Source: an uncultured Tenacibaculum sp.
Lineage (GTDB): Bacteria > Bacteroidota > Bacteroidia > Flavobacteriales > Flavobacteriaceae
Reading direction: 5' to 3'
DNA: 64,000 nucleotides
NCBI GenBank assembly: GCA_947498055.1
Contig: CANMJA010000010.1
Coordinates: 47,970 to 111,969, forward strand
Part shown: positions 18,535 through 27,436 of the stretch, in pieces
Numbering within the stretch: position 1 is the stretch's first letter
Layout of the letters: each line of letters starts with the position of its first letter
Program-made: the position numbers and the translations under genes
Notes under the pieces: generated by a model
Databases searched by the model: none
What the model was told of the DNA's origin: nothing
The model's input: only the letters and a program-made list of their open reading frames with translations

Positions 18535-20157
18535 TTAGTTACGATTTATACTATCTGCCATTATAAGAGCATTGTATACATTTAAAATTTTTCCAGATTT
18601 AGAAAGTTTATTAAAAGGGGTTGTTTTTTTCTTATCTGTTTTAGTTGGCGTACTAACTTCAATCGTAAATTCTAAACCAGAATCCATTAGAATGTGTTTT
18701 ACTTGTGAAGCAGTTAAATTAGGGTAATAAGAACGGATTAATGCAGCACTACCTGATGTTATAGCAGCAGCAGCGGATGTACCACCTGTAGATGTATTGT
18801 TTTTATTAACACCAATAGTTGAAATTTTATAACCAGGTGCAAAAAGATCTACTTCACTATTCCCATAATTAGAACTTTTTCTTTTGAGTTTTTCATTTAA
18901 AGTGTAAGAAGAAGCTCCTATTAATAAAAAATTATCAGAAATTTCATTAACACTATCAAATGAGTCATTCGGAAATGCTTTTTTATCTTTTTCATTCAAA
19001 TTATACGAAAAATTTCCTGCTGAAGATATTAATAAAACATCCTTTTTTTCGGCATATTGTATGGCATCTTTAACCCAGTTAAAGTTTTTGGAAAACTCTT
19101 TACCAAAACTTAAATTAATAACTTTAGCACCATTATTAACAGCATATCTTATTGCTAAAGCAATATCTTTATCATGTTCGTCTCCATATCCAGAAATTAC
19201 TATAGGCATAATTTTTGCTTCCTTTTTTTTCAGTATATTATTAATTACTCCAGCCATTTTAGTACCATGAGTCATCCAATTAAGATTTTCATTTACAATG
19301 TTATTGCCATATATACTATCTAGTATGTTATTCTCATCATCACCAGTAGTTATACGATCATTGTATTTTAGATTTAATAATTTATCTCTTCTTTGTTTTG
19401 CTAAAAATTCTTCGTTAGCTATATAAGTACTATCAATATTATATTTAATAAAACTTGTTAAATACGAAGCGTCTATATCTGATATTTTTTTAATTTCTTT
19501 TAAGCTATCGACCATTTTTATAGTTATCTCTTTCTTCTTTTTAAGTAATTGATAGACTTTGTTTTTAGATGTGTAATATATTTGGTTTAATTTTATATTA
19601 TTTTGTTGTTCTTTCTTTTCATATTTAAACCTACGATCGTATGCTTTTTTTGCTCTTTTATAAAGCGCGTATTGATTGTCTTTTTTTATTGCTAAAGAAT
19701 CTAGCTTTTTATATTTTTTGTTTAACATTCGTAAAATTCGAACATATTCAAAGTTTACAAAACGAGAACTTTCTCCTTTTTTATTTCCTTTAAAATTCCA
19801 ACCGTTGATATCATCAATATATCCGTTGTTATCATCGTCTATATAATTATTAGGTATTTCTTTTTTGTTATACCAAATCTTACCTATTAATTTTTTATGG
19901 TGTATATCAACTTCAGTGTCAATAATAGCTACAGTAATTTTAGTTGTTTTTTTGTTAACCAATAAACTATCATAAGCTCTTTGTAAACTAATGCCAATAA
20001 TGGAATCGTTCTCTATGTCTTTCAGATGCCAACCTTTAGTTGCTTTTTTATTTATATTAAAGGTGAGATTATTGAAGTCACTTTTAATATGTTTAAATTG
20101 ATGTACAGATTTGCAACTTAAAAACACAAAAAATAGGATGGATGTGATATTTCTCAT
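18535..20157 (-). CDS. Subtilisin-like (S8) serine peptidase, lipoprotein
   Basis: A 540-residue protein. The signal ends in the lipobox FLSCKSV. The catalytic Asp is in VAIIDTEVDIHH (about residue 81), His in MTHGTKMAGVI (about 297) and Ser in GGTSAAAAITSGSA (about 462), with the oxyanion Asn region in LISSAGNFSY. Between Asp and His there is a long, Lys-rich, probably helical insertion (about 130-290), and an EF-hand-like DDDNNGYIDD segment sits near residue 107. It is one of three secreted peptidases side by side here. It may process or degrade peptides, possibly including the nearby GG-leader products; that link is inference from position. Confidence 0.9.
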   Translation of the reverse strand: MRNITSILFFVFLSCKSVHQFKHIKSDFNNLTFNINKKATKGWHLKDIENDSIIGISLQRAYDSLLVNKKTTKITVAIIDTEVDIHHKKLIGKIWYNKKEIPNNYIDDDNNGYIDDINGWNFKGNKKGESSRFVNFEYVRILRMLNKKYKKLDSLAIKKDNQYALYKRAKKAYDRRFKYEKKEQQNNIKLNQIYYTSKNKVYQLLKKKKEITIKMVDSLKEIKKISDIDASYLTSFIKYNIDSTYIANEEFLAKQRRDKLLNLKYNDRITTGDDENNILDSIYGNNIVNENLNWMTHGTKMAGVINNILKKKEAKIMPIVISGYGDEHDKDIALAIRYAVNNGAKVINLSFGKEFSKNFNWVKDAIQYAEKKDVLLISSAGNFSYNLNEKDKKAFPNDSFDSVNEISDNFLLIGASSYTLNEKLKRKSSNYGNSEVDLFAPGYKISTIGVNKNNTSTGGTSAAAAITSGSAALIRSYYPNLTASQVKHILMDSGLEFTIEVSTPTKTDKKKTTPFNKLSKSGKILNVYNALIMADSINRN

Positions 20158-20178
20158 TTATAATATTTTGATGAAAAC

Positions 20179-20216
20179 AAAAGCAACAGAACTTAATGTG
20201 TTGTTCTGTTACTTTT
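20179..20216 (-). terminator. Terminator after the second prolyl oligopeptidase gene
   Basis: A 14-bp stem with one mismatch (20179-20192 with 20203-20216) and a 10-base loop lies just past the stop at 20260, with T-rich sequence following on the minus strand. It separates this transcript from the subtilisin gene. Confidence 0.65.
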
Positions 20217-20259
20217 AGGATAGTTTTTAACTGAGAATATTAAAAAGTCTAACTTTTAA

Positions 20260-22437
20260 TTACTTCAATTGATAATCAGTATGCCCCGTTTGCCATAAGG
20301 CAAAAGAAATAATATTAGCTAATTCTTCATTTTTTTTAAGTTGAGTTTTATTAAAACCATGACCTCCTTCAGGGTCTATGAACATTAAAATAGGATTATC
20401 CGAGCTAGTGGCATTTTCTATTTTAGCAGCAAATTTTGTAGTATGCCAGGCTGGAATTCTAGCATCGTTTAAACCAGCAACTAAGTACAGCGCTGGATAT
20501 GCTGTATTTTCTTGAATAGAATGATAAGAATCCATTTTTAGAAGTGATTTGAATTCTAAAGAGTCTTTAACAGTTCCAAACTCTCCAATATTATTGGCTC
20601 CATTAGTGCCATGCTCAGCTCTTAAAGTGTTCAATGATCCTACTTTAATTATAGCTGCTGCATATAAATCTGGTCTTTCTGTTATTGCTCTTCCTATACA
20701 TATTCCGCCAGCACTTGCTCCCCATAGAGCTATTTTTGAAGAAGAAGTATATTTTTTATTTATTAAATATTCGGTACAAGAAATTAAATCTTTCCATGTA
20801 TTAGGTTTTGTATTCTTATAACCTGCTTTACGCCATTTCTCTCCTTTTTCTCCTCCACCTCTTACATGCGCAACTGCATAAATACCACCTTTTTCAACCC
20901 AGTGTAAAAGATATGAATAAGGATAAGGAGAATTAGATCTACCATAAGATCCATAAGCATTCATAAGGACTCTATTGTTCCCATTTTGCTGAATTCCTTT
21001 TTTATAAATAATAGATAAAGGAATCATAACTCCATCGTGAGAAGGGATTTCAATTTCTTCTATGACGATATCTTCAAAATTTTTATTAGTTGTAGAAACT
21101 GAACTTAAATTTTCTTTTTCAAAAATATTGGTTTTAAAATTATACTTAAAACGCTCTTTTTTGCTTGTCCAGCCTTTTATTTCAATCCATAAATCATCAT
21201 ATTTTGCTCCAATTGAAGAGACATTGATATATCCAGCCGCTTTTGGTAAATTAATTTTTTCTACATCACCATTTTTATGTAATCTGAATAATTTTGCATC
21301 TACTCCATTTTTTGTTTTCACAAAAAAGACCCCTTTATTTGTAATTGCTATATCTGTAATTTTGGCATTTGAATCTTGAGGAACAAGTAGTGTTGGACTT
21401 GAAACATCAGGAGAAGTAAGAGATATTTTACAGATTTTAAAATTAGGCGCATCTTTGGATGTCATGTAAATCATATCATCATTATTTTGTACAAACCTAG
21501 TTATTTGATCTTCTGTTTTAAAGAGAGGTTTCCATTTTATATTGCCCATTCGGGCTTGTTTAATGTCTGAATAATAACAATCTGTAAATTGAGTAGCACC
21601 TGAAACATGACTATATATGTATTGAGAATGTGGATCTTCAATTTCAATTTCACAGAAATCTACCTCTTGAATTTTAATGTCAGGATTATTTGCTTTTGAA
21701 AAGAGAGGTTTAATCTTATTCTCTCGATCTTCAATTTTGTGTAAAACAGCAGCACTATTAAATAAGTATTTTTTTGATTTTGTATCAATAACTGGTAAAT
21801 AAACGTAAATAAAACCAGAATTATCAGGCAACCATTTAACGCCACCTAAGGCTGATGGCCAACAATGATCAAGAATTTGGGGGTATACTTTTTTTGATGA
21901 TACATCTATGATAATCATTTCAGAAATTTCTTTATCTGATTCAGTGAGGCTCACCAAAACTTTAGAACCATCCCAACTAGGTTTGATATAGTTGATAAGG
22001 TAATTTTTTCCAGTTTCTTTTTTAAAATCTTGTGGATTATAAAGCAATGTTTCTTTTTCGTCTTCTGTTGTCTTTTTATAGAAAAGTTTAGCGTTGTTTA
22101 TCTTTGAGTCTTTTTTTAAGTAAAAAAGATACCCTTTACTCATTACATTAATTTTACTTATTGAAGAAGAATTTTTTTTATTATTAATACTGTCTAATAA
22201 TTTATCTCTATTAGCAATAGATTTAAAAATTTTTACTCCTTCATTATTTTTTTTGTCAATCCAATCTTTTACTGTTTTGTTTTTAGTGTCTTCTATAAAT
22301 CTGTACGGATCATGAATAGAAACGCCAAAATAAAGATCTGTATGATCTTGAGGATGAATTGTATTTTTCTTTTTTGAACATGATGTACATAAACAAAGAA
22401 AAATGCATAACAGCATTATATTGTTTTTAAATTGCAT
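20260..22437 (-). CDS. Prolyl oligopeptidase family serine peptidase (S9A), lipoprotein, paralogue
   Basis: A 725-residue paralogue of the peptidase at 15899-18067, similar along its whole length. The signal ends in a Cys-rich lipobox region (LCTSCSKK). Catalytic Ser is in WGASAGGICIGR, Asp in AGLNDARIPAWH and His in PEGGHGFNK. Both paralogues have GASxGG where many family members have GGSNGG. It lies directly downstream of the short GG-leader peptide gene (22549-22692) on the same strand, separated by a hairpin. Lipid anchoring and a preference for short proline-containing peptides make it a candidate for trimming or degrading that exported peptide, which has one proline in its core. That link is inference. 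Confidence 0.93.
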   Translation of the reverse strand: MQFKNNIMLLCIFLCLCTSCSKKKNTIHPQDHTDLYFGVSIHDPYRFIEDTKNKTVKDWIDKKNNEGVKIFKSIANRDKLLDSINNKKNSSSISKINVMSKGYLFYLKKDSKINNAKLFYKKTTEDEKETLLYNPQDFKKETGKNYLINYIKPSWDGSKVLVSLTESDKEISEMIIIDVSSKKVYPQILDHCWPSALGGVKWLPDNSGFIYVYLPVIDTKSKKYLFNSAAVLHKIEDRENKIKPLFSKANNPDIKIQEVDFCEIEIEDPHSQYIYSHVSGATQFTDCYYSDIKQARMGNIKWKPLFKTEDQITRFVQNNDDMIYMTSKDAPNFKICKISLTSPDVSSPTLLVPQDSNAKITDIAITNKGVFFVKTKNGVDAKLFRLHKNGDVEKINLPKAAGYINVSSIGAKYDDLWIEIKGWTSKKERFKYNFKTNIFEKENLSSVSTTNKNFEDIVIEEIEIPSHDGVMIPLSIIYKKGIQQNGNNRVLMNAYGSYGRSNSPYPYSYLLHWVEKGGIYAVAHVRGGGEKGEKWRKAGYKNTKPNTWKDLISCTEYLINKKYTSSSKIALWGASAGGICIGRAITERPDLYAAAIIKVGSLNTLRAEHGTNGANNIGEFGTVKDSLEFKSLLKMDSYHSIQENTAYPALYLVAGLNDARIPAWHTTKFAAKIENATSSDNPILMFIDPEGGHGFNKTQLKKNEELANIISFALWQTGHTDYQLK

Positions 22438-22497
22438 AAGTATTTTGGTTGATTCTTTTTTATAAATTAAAGGTAGTAAATATTTCCTAAGATTTTT

Positions 22498-22538
22498 AAT
22501 CCCAACAAAAAATAAATGATTTGTTTTATGTTGGGATT
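22498..22538 (-). terminator. Hairpin after the GG-leader peptide gene
   Basis: AATCCCAACA (22498-22507) pairs with TGTTGGGATT (22529-22538), and A/T-rich inner pairing continues the stem. It sits 11 bases past the stop of the small peptide gene and is probably its terminator on the minus strand. Confidence 0.6.
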
Positions 22539-22548
22539 TAGATAGATT

Positions 22549-22692
22549 TTAATCTTCCTCTTGAGATTGATCAATCACTACTCTAGGTCTTCTAGCTTCA
22601 TCATCTCCTCCATTAATAGAAGATAATTTAGAAATTTTAGAAGATTCAAATTTTTCAAAGTCCAATTCTTTTTTATCCTTCTTTGTTTTCAT
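22549..22692 (-). CDS. Short double-glycine leader peptide, putative RiPP precursor
   Basis: A 47-residue ORF: MKTKKDKKELDFEKF, then ESSKISKLSSINGG, then the core DDEARRPRVVIDQSQEED. The leader has the usual Bacteroidetes form, with a Lys-rich start, an aromatic-acidic helix and an S/K-L-x-x-I-x-GG cleavage site that C39 peptidases cut. A C39 exporter is encoded 2 kb away. The 18-residue core is highly charged, has no Cys, one Ser and one Pro, and an acidic tail. It does not look like a lanthipeptide. It could be an unmodified pheromone or a graspetide with few ring-forming residues. It is flanked by a perfect palindrome upstream and a terminator downstream. Confidence 0.75.
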   Translation of the reverse strand: MKTKKDKKELDFEKFESSKISKLSSINGGDDEARRPRVVIDQSQEED

Positions 22693-22748
22693 GGTTAAAG
22701 TGTTTTTCAAATTTGATAGCGAATATAATTAGCTTTATGAGGAAAGAA

Positions 22749-22792
22749 AACAAATACTTGTCTGTTTTTATAAAAACAGACAAGTATTTGTT
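22749..22792 (-). terminator. Perfect 44-bp palindrome between regulator and peptide gene
   Basis: Bases 22749-22770 and 22771-22792 are exact reverse complements. On the minus strand the hairpin follows the regulator stop (22819) and is followed by TTTTCTTT, so it can end the regulator transcript. Its exact symmetry also leaves open a DNA-binding site just upstream of the peptide gene. Confidence 0.7.
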
Positions 22793-22818
22793 GTTTTAAT
22801 TGACTTAATTACAGGGTT

Positions 22819-24480
22819 TTATTCCTCTTTAAGTTTTTTTATAAAATAAGAAGGATATATACCTGTTTTTTTATAGAATACTTTTGTAAATGTTTGAGGT
22901 GTGTTAAAACCAGCTTCTTCGGCAATGGATTTTATGGTATAAGCTCTTAAAGTTTGATCAGTTTTTAACCGTTCAATTATATAATTTATTTTTAGACTAT
23001 TTTGATAATGAGAAAAATTACCACCTTTAGTTGAGTTAATAACGCTCGATAAATAAGAACTATTAGTTTTTAACTCTTTTGCTAATTTATTTAATGTATA
23101 TTTTTGTTTTACAAATTTATTTGAAGTCTCAAATTTATTTAGTTTTTCAATTATATTACGATAAATGTCTTCAGGAATATTTATTGTAGTAGTGGTAGTT
23201 TTTGAGTTTTTATTAGTTTCTGATTTTTGGTTAATAATTTCATTGAAACGTTTGTTTTGTTTTTTATTTTGTGATATAAAATACCCTAAAAAAGATAAAA
23301 CAATCAAAATAATGACACCAAGAATTATAATACTTGTTAGTTGTTTATTTTGTGTCAGTTTAAGATCTGAAATAAGTTTTTTTTTCTCTGAGATTAAATT
23401 AGGGACTTCATATTTTTTTACTATTTCACTGTTTAAATTGGCATATTTTTCTTCTATTAGACTATCTACTTCTATCATTTTTGTTAGATAGACTAATTGT
23501 TCCTGAGGTTTATTAATACTTTTGTAGTAATTTTTTAAATATTCATAATTATCTTTTGCTAAATATAATATGGTAGGATTTTTTTGATAAATAGAGTCAA
23601 CCTTAATGAGGTATTTCACTCCTAAATTAGATTTGTTTAAATCTCTATAGCTTTCATAAATATATAAATATGTATTCGCTAAACTTGCGTTATCATTTTT
23701 TAAATAAGAACTAGCTTTAGTAAGGCTATCTATTGAAGTTTTGTAATCTTTATCTAAAAAAGAATTGATACCATATCCATGTAAAAAATAAGAATAAAAG
23801 TGACTTTTGCTTTTTTTGGACTCTAAAATGCCTTTTTCAAAATATATAAAAGCTGAATCCAATTTGTAATTTCTACTATACGCATTTGCTAGTGATAATA
23901 AAGATTTGAAGTATTGATTTCTATAAATTGTGTCTAAATTATTTTTTATAATAAAATTAAGATTATCTTTAAAATCAGAAGTAGTTTCTTTATCATTAGT
24001 TTTTACATTTTTTAATACAACTATATAATGTCTAATTACAAGAAGTCCAAAAGTGTTGTTAATTTGTTCAAAATATTTTTTAGCTGAAACAAGGTTATTC
24101 AATGATTCACTATATGAAGAAAGATAATATTGTTGTATTCCCTTTTGTAAATAACCCTTTGCTAACAGGTATTTATTATTTGATTTTTCACCAATTTGAA
24201 TAATACTGTCAGTATAAGGTATACTTTTTTTTGTATGAGAATGGAGTAAAGAATATAGGTAATAACCATTTGCTATTTTAGATGTATTTCTTTCTTTCTT
24301 CGCCCTCAATAAATAACTAGGTGCTATAATTTTCTTCTCTTCTTTTTTTAGATTAACAAAAGATTCTTCTATTTCATCTAATGATAAACTATAAATGTTA
24401 TTGATATTCTGACTTTGAGAAAGACTACAAATAAACAAAAACAGAATAAATAATTTTAATTTTAAAAAAATAGAGATCAT
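22819..24480 (-). CDS. Membrane-anchored TPR/AraC-type transcriptional regulator
   Basis: A 553-residue protein. An N-terminal signal (about 1-23) leads into helical TPR-like repeats (about 60-370). A single membrane segment around TSIIILGVIILIVLSFLGYF (about 387-406) and a coiled Lys/Asn-rich linker follow, and an AraC helix-turn-helix pair makes up the last 100 residues (YTLNKLAKELKTNSSYLSSV, then IKSIAEEAGFNTPQTFTKVF). The topology is an outside TPR sensor and an inside DNA-binding domain. It is divergent from the C39 exporter and upstream of the GG-leader peptide, so it probably controls one or both. A peptide ligand is an attractive but untested idea. Confidence 0.85.
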   Translation of the reverse strand: MISIFLKLKLFILFLFICSLSQSQNINNIYSLSLDEIEESFVNLKKEEKKIIAPSYLLRAKKERNTSKIANGYYLYSLLHSHTKKSIPYTDSIIQIGEKSNNKYLLAKGYLQKGIQQYYLSSYSESLNNLVSAKKYFEQINNTFGLLVIRHYIVVLKNVKTNDKETTSDFKDNLNFIIKNNLDTIYRNQYFKSLLSLANAYSRNYKLDSAFIYFEKGILESKKSKSHFYSYFLHGYGINSFLDKDYKTSIDSLTKASSYLKNDNASLANTYLYIYESYRDLNKSNLGVKYLIKVDSIYQKNPTILYLAKDNYEYLKNYYKSINKPQEQLVYLTKMIEVDSLIEEKYANLNSEIVKKYEVPNLISEKKKLISDLKLTQNKQLTSIIILGVIILIVLSFLGYFISQNKKQNKRFNEIINQKSETNKNSKTTTTTINIPEDIYRNIIEKLNKFETSNKFVKQKYTLNKLAKELKTNSSYLSSVINSTKGGNFSHYQNSLKINYIIERLKTDQTLRAYTIKSIAEEAGFNTPQTFTKVFYKKTGIYPSYFIKKLKEE

Positions 24481-24572
24481 TTTTTTGATATAAATTTAAA
24501 ATGAGGAAAAATAAATTCATCATTTGGAATACATTAATAATTGCTATAAAAGGCTTTTATATTAACCTACGT

Positions 24573-24650
24573 CAAATATAGTTATTGCATTTATATAGTA
24601 TAAATATTGTTGATTTTTTAATTAAATTTCATTTAAAGTAAGTACTTTTG
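24573..24650. promoter_or_regulatory. Candidate divergent promoters of the regulator and the C39 exporter
   Basis: The flavobacterial -7 consensus TAnnTTTG occurs on the minus strand at 24573-24580 (TATATTTG) and on the plus strand at 24643-24650 (TACTTTTG). Neither has a good TTG about 19 bases upstream, so they are candidates only. Confidence 0.35.
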
Positions 24651-24701
24651 ATTGATATAAATAATTGATTTTAATAATTATTTTCGTTTATTTTAAAAGG
24701 A

Positions 24702-26912
24702 ATGCCAAAATTTCCGCATTACAGACAGTACGATAATAAAGATTGCGGACCTACATGTCTAAAAATTATTGCTAAGTATTACAAAAAAACAATATCCTTA
24801 GAACAATTGCGAGATTTAACTGAGACGACACGTGCAGGTACTAGTTTAATGGGACTTAGTAAAGGAGCAGAAAGTATTGGTTTTAAAAGTTTAGGTGTTA
24901 AAATATCTTTAGAAAAACTGTTACAAGCTCCATTACCATGTGTGCTTTTTTGGGACAAAAAGCATTATGTTGTTCTTTACAAAATTTCCAAGTTATTAAA
25001 AAAGAATCTTGTTTTTCATGTTAGTGATCCCGCGTTTGGTTTATTGAAATTTGATGAGGAAAATTTTTTAAAACATTGGATTGGATTTAATGCAGATTCA
25101 AAAACAGAAGAAGGAGTAACTCTATTGTTAAAAATTACTCCTTCGTTTTTTCAAGAAAGTCTTAATGATGATACTCAAGATAAAAGATTAGGTGTTTTAT
25201 TTTTATCAAAATACTTCTTCCGATATAAGCCTCTTTTATTTCAATTATTAATTGGGCTTTTCGCTGGAAGCTTATTACAACTAATTATTCCATTTTTTGC
25301 ACAAAGTATTGTTGATGTTGGTATAAGAAAACAAGATATTGAATTTATATACTTAATATTATTTGCACAGTTATCATTATTTATTGGTAAGGCTAGTGTC
25401 GAGCTTATACGTAACTGGCTCACACTACATATTAGCACTAGAATAAATATTTTACTGGTATCTGATTTTTTTATTAAATTAATGAGTCTACCTATTGCTT
25501 TTTTTGACACAAGAATAACTGGGGATATTCTTCAAAGAATTGAAGATCACAAACGTATAGAAAAAATACTTACAACCTCGTCTTTAAATACTTTTTTCCA
25601 AATAATTAACCTAATAATTTTTAGTATTATATTAAGTTATTATAGCCTTCAAGTGTTTTTTGTGTTCTTTTTAGGAAGCTTGTTTTATATGATATGGTTT
25701 ATGTTGTTTTTTAAAAAACGTTATGAATTGGATTACAAAAACTTTTCTCAAATAGGAGAAGAAAAATCAAAAGTTATTGAACTTATTAATGGAATGCAAG
25801 AAATTAAACTTCATAATGCCGAAAAAATAAAACGCTGGTCATGGGAATATTTGCAAGCTCGTTTATTTAAAATTTCACTTGAAGGGCTGAAATTAGAACT
25901 TTATCAAAATATAGGAGCTAAGTTCATTAACGAACTTAAAAATATCTTGGCTACATTATTATCAGCAAAATTAGTAATAGAAGGTGAAATTACTCTAGGT
26001 ATGATGTTAGCGATTACTTACATTATAGGAAAACTTAATTCTCCAATTTCAGATGTTATTAATTTTATTCACGAATTACAAGATGCAAAAATATCCTTAA
26101 ATCGTTTGTCAGAAATACATAATAAAGAAGACGAAGAATTTACAAACAGTTACAAAATTAAAGATATTAATATCAATGCTACCATAAACATTCATAATCT
26201 TTCTTTTAGATATTCTGGTTCAGAAAACATAGTTTTAAAGAACTTAAATGTTACTATTCCGGCTAATAAAATTACTGCTATTGTAGGGGCAAGTGGTAGT
26301 GGAAAAACTACTTTAATGAAGTTGCTTCTAAAATTTTACAATCCGATTAAAGGTTCAATAAAGCTTCAGGGTCATGAATTAAAAAATATCTCTCAAAAAG
26401 AATGGAGAAAATCAAGCGGTGTAGTAATGCAAGAAGGATATATTTTTAATGATACCGTAGCTAATAATATAGCACTCGGAGATGTAAGTGTGGATAAAAA
26501 AAAATTAGTTTATGCAACTAATATTGCCAATATTAGTGAGTTTATAGAAAGTCTGCCCCTAAGCTATAATACTCAAATTGGCATGGAGGGTTTTGGATTA
26601 AGTACAGGACAAAAACAACGCTTATTAATAGCTCGTGCTGTATACAAAAACCCTAAATTTTTATTTTTTGATGAAGCTACATCTGCATTAGATACAAATA
26701 ATGAAAAGAAAATAATAAATAACCTAAATATTTTTTTCAAAAACAAAACAGTTGTAGTTATTGCTCATAGATTAAGTACTGTAAAAAATGCAGATCAAAT
26801 AGTTGTGTTAGATAAAGGTGAAATTGTAGAGGTAGGTTCGCATGAAAAGCTAATTAAAAATGAGGAAAATTATTATCATTTAGTCAAAAACCAATTAGAG
26901 TTGGGTAAATGA
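24702..26912 (+). CDS. C39-peptidase ABC exporter for GG-leader peptides (PCAT)
   Basis: A 736-residue three-part protein. The N-terminal C39 peptidase (about 1-130) has the catalytic Cys15 in NKDCGPTC, His in KHYVVLY (about 88) and Asp in SDPAFG (about 108). About six membrane helices follow (about 170-460). The C-terminal ATPase has Walker A GASGSGKTT, signature LSTGQKQR, Walker B FLFFDEAT and H-loop VIAHRLS. Such exporters cut the leader after GG and move the peptide out of the cytoplasm. Two GG-leader ORFs lie within 4 kb (22549-22692 and 28425-28628). The usual HlyD-type adaptor gene is not found downstream; only an 18-codon ORF overlaps the stop codon. Confidence 0.95.
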   Translation: MPKFPHYRQYDNKDCGPTCLKIIAKYYKKTISLEQLRDLTETTRAGTSLMGLSKGAESIGFKSLGVKISLEKLLQAPLPCVLFWDKKHYVVLYKISKLLKKNLVFHVSDPAFGLLKFDEENFLKHWIGFNADSKTEEGVTLLLKITPSFFQESLNDDTQDKRLGVLFLSKYFFRYKPLLFQLLIGLFAGSLLQLIIPFFAQSIVDVGIRKQDIEFIYLILFAQLSLFIGKASVELIRNWLTLHISTRINILLVSDFFIKLMSLPIAFFDTRITGDILQRIEDHKRIEKILTTSSLNTFFQIINLIIFSIILSYYSLQVFFVFFLGSLFYMIWFMLFFKKRYELDYKNFSQIGEEKSKVIELINGMQEIKLHNAEKIKRWSWEYLQARLFKISLEGLKLELYQNIGAKFINELKNILATLLSAKLVIEGEITLGMMLAITYIIGKLNSPISDVINFIHELQDAKISLNRLSEIHNKEDEEFTNSYKIKDININATINIHNLSFRYSGSENIVLKNLNVTIPANKITAIVGASGSGKTTLMKLLLKFYNPIKGSIKLQGHELKNISQKEWRKSSGVVMQEGYIFNDTVANNIALGDVSVDKKKLVYATNIANISEFIESLPLSYNTQIGMEGFGLSTGQKQRLLIARAVYKNPKFLFFDEATSALDTNNEKKIINNLNIFFKNKTVVVIAHRLSTVKNADQIVVLDKGEIVEVGSHEKLIKNEENYYHLVKNQLELGK

Positions 26913-27436
26913 ATAATTTAAATATTGCTGATAATACAAAGTTATCTAATTCATTTTTCTGCTAAAAATAGATGATTTTTTATAAACTATACTTCCATTA
27001 AAAAACATTATAAAAGTAAAATAACAGCTATAAAACCATAATTATTAAAAACAAGTAAGAAATTATTAAAAAGAACATTAACTGTATGTTTATCAGGTGT
27101 TTGTTGTTGACTATTTTTATAAAAATAAGGTGTTTATTTATAAAAGCTACTTAACTTAAGTTGTTTAATACTCGGTTTTGTTATTTGTTTGCAAGTGTAT
27201 TCAAGAAAATTATACAAAGGAGGGAAGATTAATTTTTGAGAGGAAAAAAAGGAATCTTTTTTAGGACGGGAGATCTTTTTTTTCTTAGCGATAAGTTAGA
27301 TTATATAATCCCTAAAAAGAAATCAACTCAAGTATGTGATATAGCTTGGGTTGATTTTAAAAAAGAAGTAATAAATAGTTAAAAAAATGGTTTAGTGTAG
27401 TTGTATAAATTAGTACTAATTATTAAAAAATGATAA
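26913..27436 (+). other. Gene-poor gap with possible gene fragments
   Basis: The first thing after the exporter is an 18-codon ORF (from the ATG at 26909, overlapping the exporter stop as ATGA) that reads MNNLNIADNTKLSNSFF plus Cys and stops. It might be the start of a lost HlyD-type adaptor. Near the end, 27233-27382 is open without an ATG and ends with FFLSDKLDYIIPKKKSTQV and more, like the tail of a larger protein. I do not recognise it. No RNA gene or repeat was seen between them. Confidence 0.4.
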
